From assembly GCA_018813085.1 (NCBI GenBank), contig JAHJCI010000157.1, positions 1 to 5,751 of the forward strand: DNA of 5,751 bases, written 5' to 3'. The number at the start of each line of letters is the position of its first letter. Within the stretch, counting starts at the first letter, position 1. This DNA comes from Candidatus Omnitrophota bacterium (GTDB lineage: Bacteria; Omnitrophota; Gorgyraeia; Gygaellales; JAHJCI01). A program made the translations under genes and the position numbers. Below, piece by piece: positions 1 through 5,751 of this stretch. Below the pieces are notes generated by a model that saw only the letters and a program-made list of their open reading frames with translations, had not been told where the DNA came from and did no database searches.

Positions 1-2309
1 CAAACCGCCTTAATAGCGCACTTAAGAATGCGGAAAAAGAAGCAGCCAGTTTAAAAGACGAATACGTATCCTGTGAACACCTTTTATTGGGACTCTTAGA
101 ATTTATTCCTGAGATTTTGCCTGTAAAGAAAGATGCGCTATTATCCGTATTAAAGGATATTCGCGGTAATCAGAACGTAACGGATATGAACCCGGAAGCT
201 AAATTTAGGCCGCTAGAAAAATTCGGCCGGGATTTAACGGAACTTGCTAACCGGGGAAAACTTGATCCGGTTATCGGCCGCGATGAAGAGATCCGGCGCC
301 TTATGCAGGTCATACTTCGAAGAACTAAAAACAACCCGGTTTTAATCGGCGAACCCGGAGTAGGCAAGACGGCAATCGTTGAAGGCCTGGCTCAGAGGAT
401 TGCTCAAGATGACGTACCGGAAGGACTGAAGAAAAAAAAGATTATTGCGCTTGATTTGGGAAGCCTGGTTGCCGGAACTAAGTTTCGCGGTGAATTCGAA
501 GACAGGTTAAAAGCGGTTTTAAAAGAAATCGAGGCAACAAACGGAGGAATAGTTCTTTTTATCGATGAGTTACACACAATCGTCGGAGCAGGGGCAGCCG
601 AGGGGGCAATTGACGCATCCAATATGCTTAAGCCGGCCCTGGCGCGGGGAATGCTGCGTTGTATAGGAGTAACAACACTTGATGAATACCGCAAGCACAT
701 TGAAAAGGACGCGGCTTTAGAACGCAGGTTTCAGCCTATTTATATAGACCAGCCGGGAATTGAGGAGACTATCGGTATTTTAAGGGGGCTTAAAGAGCGC
801 TACGAACTGCATCACGGAGTGCGCATCAAAGACGGCGCCTTAATCGCCGCAGCCACACTTTCCCAGCGCTATATTACAGAAAGGTTCCTGCCGGATAAAG
901 CTATTGATTTAATTGATGAAGCCGCAAGCCGCCTGCGTATGGAGATTGACAGCAAACCGCAAACATTAGACGAAATAGACAGAAAGGTTATTCAGCTGGA
1001 AATTGAAAGGCAGGCGCTTAAAAAAGAAAAAGACGCAGGTTCGCTGGAGAGGATTAAGAACCTGGAAAAAGAATTAAAGGATCTAAAACAGCAAAGCCAT
1101 GAGTTGACCCGGCGCTGGCAAAAGGAAAAAGAAGTAATCAGCCAGGTGCGCAATATAAAAGAGAGGATTGAGCAGGCTAAACATGAAGAAAAGCAGGCAG
1201 AAAAAAAGGCTGACCTGGCAAAAGCCGCGCAAATTAAATATGGTGAGTTAAGAGATCTAGAGGCAAGATTAGCTGATTTTGACCGAAAATTATCAGAAGT
1301 CCAGAAAAATGGGTCGCTGCTTAAGGAAGAGGTAGACGCGGATGATATTGCCAGCGTGGTTGCCAAATGGACGGGCATTCCTTTAAGCAAGCTGCTTGAG
1401 GCAGAGTCAGAGAAGTTACTAAATATGGAGCAGCGGCTGAAGGCTCGCATCATAGGCCAGGATGAAGCGATTGGCCTGGTTTCTTCTTCCATACGCCGCG
1501 CACGTTCCGGCTTGAGCGATCCGCATCGTCCAATGGGAGTTTTCGTATTTGTAGGCCCGACTGGAGTAGGCAAGACAGAGCTGGCTAAATCGCTTGCCTG
1601 GTTCTTGTTTGACGATGAACAGGCAATAGTGAGGCTGGATATGTCAGAATACATGGAAAAGCATTCTGTCTCTAGGTTGATTGGTGCCCCGCCCGGTTAC
1701 GTGGGCTATGAAGAAGGGGGCCAACTTACCGAGGCAATAAGGCGCCGCCCATACTCGGTGATTCTTTTTGATGAAATAGAGAAAGCACACCCGGACGTAT
1801 TTAACGTATTATTGCAGATATTTGATGACGGCCGCCTTACCGACGGACAGGGGAGGGTTGTAAATTTTACCAACAGCGTAATTATCCTGACATCTAACTT
1901 AGGTACAGAACAGATAGCTTCAGGCGAAAGTAAAGAAAGTATACGCAGAAAGATTCTTGCAGAATTCCACAAGCATTTACGGCCCGAGTTTTTGAACCGG
2001 ATTGACGAAACCGTGATATTCAATCATCTTTCCAAAGAAAATATGGCCGAGATTGTTGACATACAGTTTTCTCAAATCAGGAAAAGGATTAACCAGCAAG
2101 GCCTGGATTTGGTATTAGATAAGCAGGCACGCGAAATTCTGGCAAGGCAAGGATACGAACCGGACTTTGGGGCAAGGCCCTTGAAAAGGTTGATTCAGAA
2201 GCTGGTAGTTGACCCATTGTCCGTAAAGATGCTTAGCCGAGAGATTAAGCCTGGTGATAAAATAGAGATAACTCAGGATAACGGGTGCCTTGTTTTCAAA
2301 AAGCGCTAG
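1..2309 (+). CDS. clpB: ClpB, ATP-dependent protein disaggregase (5' end cut by the window)
   Basis: Cytosolic Hsp100 AAA+ hexamer that pulls polypeptides out of aggregates and cooperates with DnaK. The frame is open from base 3 with no upstream stop, so the gene is cut at the left edge; 768 residues are visible and about 85-90 of the N-domain are missing compared with the ~857-residue E. coli protein. A TTG at 87 opens the same frame but lies inside the N-domain ([13 protein letters not shown]), so it is not the true start. AAA1 has Walker A GEPGVGKT (348-371), Walker B ending FIDE (558-569), arginine fingers in DAALERRF (708-731) and pore loop KFRGEFE, with Phe where Tyr is usual. A coiled-coil M domain spans about 955-1315; its presence separates ClpB from ClpC/ClpA. 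AAA2 has Walker A GPTGVGKT (1554-1577), Walker B VILFDE (1758-1775), pore loop GYVGYEEGG and sensor-2 GARPLKR (2169-2189). All catalytic motifs are intact. It ends with TAG; hrcA follows after a regulatory gap. Confidence 0.97.
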   Translation, partial: NRLNSALKNAEKEAASLKDEYVSCEHLLLGLLEFIPEILPVKKDALLSVLKDIRGNQNVTDMNPEAKFRPLEKFGRDLTELANRGKLDPVIGRDEEIRRLMQVILRRTKNNPVLIGEPGVGKTAIVEGLAQRIAQDDVPEGLKKKKIIALDLGSLVAGTKFRGEFEDRLKAVLKEIEATNGGIVLFIDELHTIVGAGAAEGAIDASNMLKPALARGMLRCIGVTTLDEYRKHIEKDAALERRFQPIYIDQPGIEETIGILRGLKERYELHHGVRIKDGALIAAATLSQRYITERFLPDKAIDLIDEAASRLRMEIDSKPQTLDEIDRKVIQLEIERQALKKEKDAGSLERIKNLEKELKDLKQQSHELTRRWQKEKEVISQVRNIKERIEQAKHEEKQAEKKADLAKAAQIKYGELRDLEARLADFDRKLSEVQKNGSLLKEEVDADDIASVVAKWTGIPLSKLLEAESEKLLNMEQRLKARIIGQDEAIGLVSSSIRRARSGLSDPHRPMGVFVFVGPTGVGKTELAKSLAWFLFDDEQAIVRLDMSEYMEKHSVSRLIGAPPGYVGYEEGGQLTEAIRRRPYSVILFDEIEKAHPDVFNVLLQIFDDGRLTDGQGRVVNFTNSVIILTSNLGTEQIASGESKESIRRKILAEFHKHLRPEFLNRIDETVIFNHLSKENMAEIVDIQFSQIRKRINQQGLDLVLDKQAREILARQGYEPDFGARPLKRLIQKLVVDPLSVKMLSREIKPGDKIEITQDNGCLVFKKR

Positions 2310-2335
2310 CAGCTGTTTTAAGCAGGCGCTAGCAG
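2303..2335 (+). repeat. 10-bp direct repeat GCGCTAGCAG, two copies, at the clpB stop
   Basis: GCGCTAGCAG occurs at 2303-2312, where it contains the clpB TAG stop, and again at 2326-2335. Both copies are followed by CTGT or TCTGT, so the similarity runs slightly further with a one-base offset. Each copy contains the palindrome GCTAGC (2305-2310 and 2328-2333), so the transcript could also fold back on itself, with an inner CUGU/GCAG pairing (2313-2316 with 2322-2325). No T-run follows, so this is not a convincing Rho-independent terminator. It may be a small tandem duplication or a weak mRNA 3' hairpin; its function is unknown. Confidence 0.55.
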
Positions 2336-2360
2336 TCTGTGAATAAAATTATCTGCGGGG

Positions 2361-2388
2361 TTGACTCTAGAGAATTTTATGATAAAAT
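2361..2388 (+). promoter_or_regulatory. Sigma70-type promoter for hrcA-grpE-dnaK
   Basis: A -35 box TTGACT (2361-2366, 5/6 to consensus) and a -10 box TAAAAT (2383-2388, 5/6) are separated by 16 bp. Transcription would start near 2395, giving a leader of about 65 nt before the ATG at 2459. It lies in the only gap big enough for a promoter upstream of hrcA, and the genes downstream are closely spaced. It reads as a housekeeping-sigma promoter, which fits control by a repressor such as HrcA rather than by an alternative heat-shock sigma factor. Confidence 0.65.
2374..2388. promoter_or_regulatory. 15-bp palindrome on the -10 box, candidate operator
   Basis: ATTTTAT-G-ATAAAAT (2374-2380, centre 2381, 2382-2388) is a perfect inverted repeat around one central base and covers the -10 box. 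A third copy of ATAAAAT sits at 2343-2349, upstream of the -35 box, and with an extra base forms an 8-bp inverted pair with 2373-2380 (ATAAAATT / AATTTTAT). A protein bound here would block RNA polymerase. It does not resemble CIRCE (TTAGCACTC-N9-GAGTGCTAA), the usual HrcA site. Operator function is inferred from position and symmetry only; A/T-rich -10 regions can be palindromic by chance. Confidence 0.4.
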
Positions 2389-2458
2389 CATTGTTTGTCT
2401 ATAGCAGGGTTGCGCAGGTGCCTTTAGAGTGCTCGCCTGTAAAAATATACCTTTAAAA

Positions 2459-3196
2459 ATGGTTAGAATAATTGATCATGCCCAACGCCGTAATATAATT
2501 CTGGCGGCAAGCATTAATACCTATATCAATTCGGCACAGCCGGTTAGTTCCGAGAAACTGGCGCAGGAGTTTGACTTAAGCTCAGCAACCGTACGCAATA
2601 TTTTCTCTGAATTGGAAGACAGCGGCTATCTTACCCATCCCTATACCTCTGCGGGCAGGATTCCTACTGATAAGGGTTATCGCTATTACGTAGATTTCCT
2701 GATGTCCCAGATAGAGCTCTTAAATAACGAAAAAAAATCAGTAGTCAGCGAATATAAAAATAAAATAGAACACTTTGATGACATATTGGAGAAAACCTCA
2801 GAGATCATATCAACCATTACCCATTATGCCGGTATAGTTTCATTACTGGAATGGGAAGACAGGTTTTTTTATAAGGGTTTAAGCCGTATGCTCGAACAGC
2901 CTGAATTCAACGATTCACAGAAAATACGCCTGCTTATACAGATGGTTGAGGAGAAGAAAAGGCTTCTGGATGTTATAAACCGCGATTTCAAGGAGACAAC
3001 AAAGGTTTATATCGGTAAGGAAATCGGCTGTCCTGAAATAAATACCTGCTCCTTGGTAGTTTCGCGCTACCGTAAGGGCAAGAAGCAGAACGGCAGGCTT
3101 GCTGTTTTAGGGCCCAGGCGCATGAATTACGACCATATAATCGCTTCTTTAAGTTTTATCTCGGAAGTAGTAAGCGATATTCTGGAAGATACATAA
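2459..3196 (+). CDS. hrcA: HrcA-family heat-shock repressor, short form
   Basis: Heat-inducible transcription repressor; family members bind operators upstream of hrcA-grpE-dnaK or groESL. Read from ATG 2459 it has 245 residues, against about 340-350 for typical HrcA. The N-terminal winged helix is complete (about 1-80: NSAQPVSSEKLA, SSATVRNIFSELEDSGYLTHPYTSAGRIPTDKGYRYYVDFL). A helical stretch follows (about 83-125), then the HrcA C-terminal core: YYKG/LSRMLEQPEF-like segment (136-150), VYIGKEIG (183-190), CSLVVSRY (197-204) and LAVLGPRRMNYDHII (214-228). About 90-100 residues usually found between ITHYAGIVS and the FYKGLS segment are absent, which corresponds to the inserted dimerisation domain and part of the GAF-like fold. 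The frame is continuous, so this is a compact form rather than a broken gene. Start: GTG 2429 is in frame with a weak AGGTG eight bases upstream, but HrcA proteins usually begin just before the segment aligned with VRIIDHAQRR, so ATG 2459 is preferred although it has no visible Shine-Dalgarno. grpE starts 21 bp after its stop. Confidence 0.9.
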   Translation: MVRIIDHAQRRNIILAASINTYINSAQPVSSEKLAQEFDLSSATVRNIFSELEDSGYLTHPYTSAGRIPTDKGYRYYVDFLMSQIELLNNEKKSVVSEYKNKIEHFDDILEKTSEIISTITHYAGIVSLLEWEDRFFYKGLSRMLEQPEFNDSQKIRLLIQMVEEKKRLLDVINRDFKETTKVYIGKEIGCPEINTCSLVVSRYRKGKKQNGRLAVLGPRRMNYDHIIASLSFISEVVSDILEDT

Positions 3197-3217
3197 TTAT
3201 TTAACTAAAAGATAAAC

Positions 3218-3784
3218 ATGCATAAGAATACAGAACAAAAAAAAGAAAAAGAAGAAGAAACTAATAAGCTCGTTAAACTGGCTGAGTGCGAATATAACCA
3301 ATTAAAGCAGGAAGCCGGGCAAGCTAAAGAGTATGAGGATAAAATGCTGCGGGCTCAAGCTGAGTTTGAGAATATACGCAAGCGCCTTGAACGCGAAAAA
3401 CAGGAATTTATCCGTTTTGCAAACGAAGGATTAATTTCGGATTTGTTAAACGTTGTCGATGATCTTGAGCGTACATTAGAGCTGGCTCAGGACAAACACC
3501 AGGATTTGGCTGCTTTCCTAAAAGGCGTTGAGTTAATCCTGGCGCACCTCTATGACCTGTTGAAAAAGCAGGGCCTTTCGCCGATTGAGGCAAAGGGTAA
3601 GATTTTTGACCCGGATTTTCACGAGGCATTATTAAATACCGAAACAAACGATTTTCAGGAAAACGCCATTGTAGAAGAATTGCAAAAAGGTTACCTGCTT
3701 AATGGGCGGGTATTAAGGACTTCAAAGGTTAAAGTTGCAAAGAAACCAGAAACCAGAGCAGAGAAACCAGAAGAACAAAGATAA
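3218..3784 (+). CDS. grpE: GrpE, nucleotide exchange factor of DnaK
   Basis: Cytosolic co-chaperone dimer that opens the DnaK nucleotide site to release ADP. It has 188 residues, normal for the family. Residues 1-45 are a charged, Lys/Glu-rich start; about 40-115 form the long dimerising helix and helical bundle (RAQAEFENIRKRLEREKQEF at 46-64, then LLNVVDDLERTL); 130-173 are the beta domain with the family signature FDPDFHEAL (130-138) and GYLLNGRVLRTSKVKV (158-173). The C-terminal tail, residues 175-188 (KKPETRAEKPEEQR), is not conserved in the family and is encoded largely by a 7-bp repeat array. ATG 3218 is the first start after hrcA; no strong Shine-Dalgarno is seen before it, so translation may depend on hrcA being translated. 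A run of eight A (3237-3244) lies near the 5' end. dnaK follows after 63 bp. Confidence 0.95.
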   Translation: MHKNTEQKKEKEEETNKLVKLAECEYNQLKQEAGQAKEYEDKMLRAQAEFENIRKRLEREKQEFIRFANEGLISDLLNVVDDLERTLELAQDKHQDLAAFLKGVELILAHLYDLLKKQGLSPIEAKGKIFDPDFHEALLNTETNDFQENAIVEELQKGYLLNGRVLRTSKVKVAKKPETRAEKPEEQR

Positions 3785-3823
3785 AAAGTCTGGTTACTGT
3801 ACTCTGTTATCTGTAATCTAACC
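3744..3823. repeat. Two facing arrays of degenerate 7-bp repeats
   Basis: The left array is four adjacent heptads: AACCAGA (3744-3750), AACCAGA (3751-3757), GCAGAGA (3758-3764), AACCAGA (3765-3771). After a 17-bp spacer that holds the grpE stop, the right array runs in the opposite orientation: TCTGGTT (3789-3795), ACTGTAC (3796-3802), TCTGTTA (3803-3809), TCTGTAA (3810-3816) and perhaps TCTAACC (3817-3823). AACCAGA is the exact reverse complement of TCTGGTT, so 3765-3771 can pair with 3789-3795 and CAGAG (3759-3763) with CTCTG (3802-3806), giving an imperfect hairpin in mRNA. The left array is translated as the GrpE tail. No T-tract follows the hairpin, so it is not a typical terminator. It may be a repeat element of the kind that spreads through genomes, or a processing or stability site between grpE and dnaK. 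Confidence 0.7.
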
Positions 3824-3835
3824 GACGAGTAAAAC

Positions 3836-3843
3836 GAGGAGGT
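3836..3843 (+). promoter_or_regulatory. Strong Shine-Dalgarno site of dnaK
   Basis: GAGGAGGT lies four bases before ATG 3848 and is an almost complete anti-Shine-Dalgarno match. It fixes the dnaK start. The contrast with hrcA and grpE, which have no good site, fits DnaK being made in larger amount than its repressor and exchange factor from the same transcript. Confidence 0.85.
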
Positions 3844-3847
3844 TAAT

Positions 3848-4885
3848 ATGGCTAAAGTCATAGGTATTGATTTAGGGACTTCAAATTCGGCTGCTGCGAT
3901 CATGGAAGCCGGCAGGCCGACAATCATCCCGTCTGCAGAAGGCGCGGGCGTGGCCTCAGGAAAGGCCTTTCCTTCATATGTGGCATTTACCAAGGACGGG
4001 CAAAGGCTGGTGGGGGAGCCGGCGCGCAGGCAGGCAGCAATAAACGTGGATGGTACTATCCGCGCAGCCAAGCGTAAGATGGGCATGGATTACAAGTTTA
4101 AGGTATTTGGCAAGGAATATACGCCGCAGCAGATTTCTGCTTTTATCTTGCAGAAAATCAAACAAGATGCAGAGGCGTATTTAGGCGATAAGGTAGAAGA
4201 GGCGGTAATTACCTGTCCGGCGTATTTTGACGATAATCAAAGGACAGCTACGAAGGACGCAGGAGAAATTGCCGGATTAAAGGTTTTGCGCATAATCAAC
4301 GAACCTACTGCCGCCTGTCTTGCTTTTGGCCTTGAGAAATCACAAAAAGAACAGAAGATTATGGTTTTTGATTTTGGAGGCGGAACACTTGATGTAACCG
4401 TTATGGAAATGGCCCAGGGAGTGTTCGAGGTCAAATCTACTTCAGGCGATACACAATTAGGCGGAACAGATATGGATAATACGCTTATCGATTACATTGC
4501 CAATGAATTCAGGCGTGAATCAGGCATTGATTTACGCAATGATAATATGGCGATGCAAAGGTTGCGGGAGGCTGCAGAGAAAGCAAAAGTTGAATTATCT
4601 TCCACGCTTACAACCGACATAAACCTCCCCTTTATTACCGCTGATGCAACAGGCCCGAAACATCTTACCATGTCGATTACGCGCGCGAGGCTGGAAGAGC
4701 TTGTTTCTCCGATAATCGAAAAATGCCAGCATCCGATGGAGCAGGCAATTTCCGATGCAAAACTAACACCAAAGGATATAGATAAAATTATCATGGTGGG
4801 CGGGCCGACCCGTATGCCTATAGTACAGAAGTTTGTTGAGGATTATGCAGGCAAGAAGATAGAGCGCGGCATTGACCCTATGTAA
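3848..4885 (+). CDS. dnaK: DnaK N-terminal fragment: ATPase domain, truncated
   Basis: 345 residues up to the internal TAA. They cover nearly all of the actin-like ATPase domain: phosphate-1 loop [10 protein letters not shown] (5-14), catalytic Lys in AAKRKMG (K75), [12 protein letters not shown] (121-132, with Cys where Val is usual), connect-1 NEPTAA (151-156), phosphate-2 loop [10 protein letters not shown] (174-183), [11 protein letters not shown] (200-210) and adenosine motif VGGPTRMP (317-324). The last helix and strand of the domain, the interdomain linker and the whole substrate-binding part are missing from this product, so it should neither fold normally nor hold clients. The start is secure because of the strong ribosome site at 3836-3843. 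Confidence 0.85.
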   Translation: MAKVIGIDLGTSNSAAAIMEAGRPTIIPSAEGAGVASGKAFPSYVAFTKDGQRLVGEPARRQAAINVDGTIRAAKRKMGMDYKFKVFGKEYTPQQISAFILQKIKQDAEAYLGDKVEEAVITCPAYFDDNQRTATKDAGEIAGLKVLRIINEPTAACLAFGLEKSQKEQKIMVFDFGGGTLDVTVMEMAQGVFEVKSTSGDTQLGGTDMDNTLIDYIANEFRRESGIDLRNDNMAMQRLREAAEKAKVELSSTLTTDINLPFITADATGPKHLTMSITRARLEELVSPIIEKCQHPMEQAISDAKLTPKDIDKIIMVGGPTRMPIVQKFVEDYAGKKIERGIDPM

Positions 4886-5728
4886 TGCGTAGCATTGGGA
4901 GCTGCCATTCAGTCAGCGATAATCACAGGCGATATGAAGGATGTTTTGTTACTTGACGTAACTCCTCTTTCATTGGGGATTGAAACATTAGGCGGCGTAA
5001 ATACAAAACTCATTGAAAGGAATACGACTATACCTACGAGAAAAAGCCAGACATTTTCCACGGCTGCGGATAATCAGACCGCGGTAACCATACGAGTCCT
5101 CCAAGGCGAGCGCTCTATGGCTAATGATAATGTTGAATTAGGCCGGTTCGATTTAATAGGCATTCCTGCCGCACCGCGCGGCATACCGCAGATAGAGGTT
5201 ACATTCGACATCGATGCAAACGGCCTTGTGCATGTTTCAGCCAAAGATTTAGGCACTGGCAAAGAGCAGTCTATTCGCATAACCGCCCCTAAGAAACTGT
5301 CTAAAGAGGAAATTGACAAGATGGTCAAAGAGGCAGAAAAGTTTGCTTCAGAGGACCAAAAAAGAAAAGAAGAGGTCGAAATAATCAACCAGGCAGATAC
5401 TCAGGTTTTTTCTACTGAGAAATCACTTAAGGATTTCGGCGATAAGATAAGCCAAAGCGAACGTGGGGAAGTCGAATCAAAAATCAATGATTTAAAACAG
5501 GCAATCAAGGATAAGAACGTAGAGCGGATGAAAAAGACAATGGAAACCTTGACCAAGGCTTCTCATAAGCTGGCCGAAGAGATGTATAAGCAGGCAGCAG
5601 CAAAACAACAACAATCTCAACAAGCCAAACAAGAGACCAAGACAGAGGAGCCGGCAGGGGAAGCAGGCGAAGAAAAAGCTAAAGAGAACGAAGAAATTAT
5701 TGACGCGGATTTCAAAGAAGAGAAATAA
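4886..5728 (+). CDS. dnaK: DnaK C-terminal fragment: end of ATPase domain, linker and substrate-binding domain
   Basis: This is the in-frame continuation after the internal stop. It begins CVALGAAIQ, then carries the hydrophobic linker [10 protein letters not shown] (residues 366-375 of the whole gene), the beta-sandwich peptide-binding domain ([50 protein letters not shown]), the helical lid, a Gln/Lys-rich stretch ([10 protein letters not shown]) and the usual acidic end ([11 protein letters not shown]). Possible separate starts are TTG 4895, with no Shine-Dalgarno, and ATG 4934, which lies three residues before the linker and would give a free-standing linker plus substrate-binding domain. 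Neither has a good ribosome site, so independent translation is doubtful. The end at TAA 5726-5728 is normal for the family. Confidence 0.75.
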   Translation, partial: CVALGAAIQSAIITGDMKDVLLLDVTPLSLGIETLGGVNTKLIERNTTIPTRKSQTFSTAADNQTAVTIRVLQGERSMANDNVELGRFDLIGIPAAPRGIPQIEVTFDIDANGLVHVSAKDLGTGKEQSIRITAPKKLSKEEIDKMVKEAEKFASEDQKRKEEVEIINQADTQVFSTEKSLKDFGDKISQSERGEVESKINDLKQAIKDKNVERMKKTMETLTKASHKLAEEMYKQAAAKQQQSQQAKQETKTEEPAGEAGEEKAKENEEIIDADFKEEK

Positions 5729-5751
5729 CAATAACAATATAGGTTTAGGTA

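Larger units (their letters stand above)
3848..5728 (+). pseudogene. dnaK: dnaK (Hsp70) interrupted by one in-frame TAA stop
   Basis: Reading one frame from ATG 3848 to TAA 5726-5728 gives 626 codons that match DnaK from end to end, except codon 346 (4883-4885), which is TAA. Flanking residues read [18 protein letters not shown]; many Hsp70s of this type have GVDPMEAVAIGAAIQ or similar, so a GAA to TAA change (one base) explains the break. There is no frameshift and no other lesion, and the normal TAA and TAG ends of the neighbouring genes show that TAA is a stop here. The rest of the gene has no sign of decay, so the lesion is either very recent or a sequencing/assembly error. If real, the cell would lack a full-length product from this locus. 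The total length is normal for DnaK. The N-terminal wording ([29 protein letters not shown]) resembles DnaK of archaea such as Thermoplasma, from memory. The next gene is not in the window. Confidence 0.9.

Noticed and set aside
87..89. TTG as the clpB start
   Set aside because: The frame is open upstream to the window edge and the upstream codons encode recognisable ClpB N-domain ([22 protein letters not shown]).
992..1654. 220-codon open frame on the minus strand inside clpB
   Set aside because: It is the reverse shadow of the clpB M domain and AAA2; its translation is Ser/Leu-rich with no recognisable domain, and clpB is clearly the real gene.
3408..3647. Minus-strand open frame of 79 codons within grpE
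   Set aside because: Antisense shadow of the conserved GrpE coding sequence with no ribosome site or domain.
3794..3817. Promoter directly before dnaK (TTACTG ... TGTAAT)
   Set aside because: Spacing is only 12 bp, and the bases are part of the 7-bp repeat array.
3765..3820. Rho-independent terminator between grpE and dnaK
   Set aside because: The hairpin is imperfect with a 17-nt loop and no U-tract follows; dnaK continues the cluster.
4883..4885. Recoding of the internal stop as selenocysteine or pyrrolysine
   Set aside because: Those use TGA and TAG; the codon is TAA, the expected residue is Glu, and TAA ends hrcA and grpE normally.
4885..4887. Overlapping TAATG as a stop-start coupling to a new gene after the dnaK stop
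   Set aside because: That ATG is in the +1 frame relative to dnaK and its reading does not give DnaK or any recognisable protein, while the original frame resumes DnaK sequence at once.

Overview
The window holds a protein-folding (heat-shock) gene cluster, all on the + strand: clpB (3' nine-tenths), hrcA, grpE and dnaK. It is gene-dense and of moderate GC. The order clpB-hrcA-grpE-dnaK, a short HrcA that lacks the usual inserted domain, and a DnaK of the 'GTSNSAAA' type all suggest an uncultured bacterium rather than a model lineage. From memory of similar proteins I would guess Omnitrophota (old OP3) or a neighbouring candidate phylum. That placement is an inference and is not proven by the sequence.

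Layout: 1-2309 is the disaggregase ClpB, open at the left edge and missing roughly the first 85-90 residues. 2310-2458 is a regulatory gap with a 10-bp direct repeat at the clpB stop, a good sigma70-type promoter (TTGACT-16-TAAAAT) and a 15-bp palindrome lying on its -10 box. 2459-3196 is hrcA (repressor; a GTG start at 2429 is possible). 3218-3784 is grpE (nucleotide exchange factor). 3744-3823 carries two facing arrays of 7-bp repeats that run from the last codons of grpE into the grpE-dnaK gap. 3848-5728 is dnaK, interrupted by one in-frame TAA at 4883-4885. The window ends 23 bp after the dnaK stop, so whether dnaJ follows cannot be seen.

How the genes work together: DnaK binds unfolded chains, GrpE resets its nucleotide state, and ClpB threads aggregated chains and hands them back to DnaK. 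HrcA normally represses such operons. hrcA-grpE-dnaK looks like one transcription unit starting at the promoter near 2361-2388, with clpB either transcribed into it or ending separately. No canonical CIRCE operator is present, so the promoter palindrome is the best operator candidate.

The most notable points are the nonsense codon that splits an otherwise intact dnaK at a conserved Glu position (a single G-to-T change would explain it), the inverted heptad arrays that also encode the GrpE tail, and the compact HrcA paired with a non-CIRCE palindrome. I see no new defence or mobile system here.
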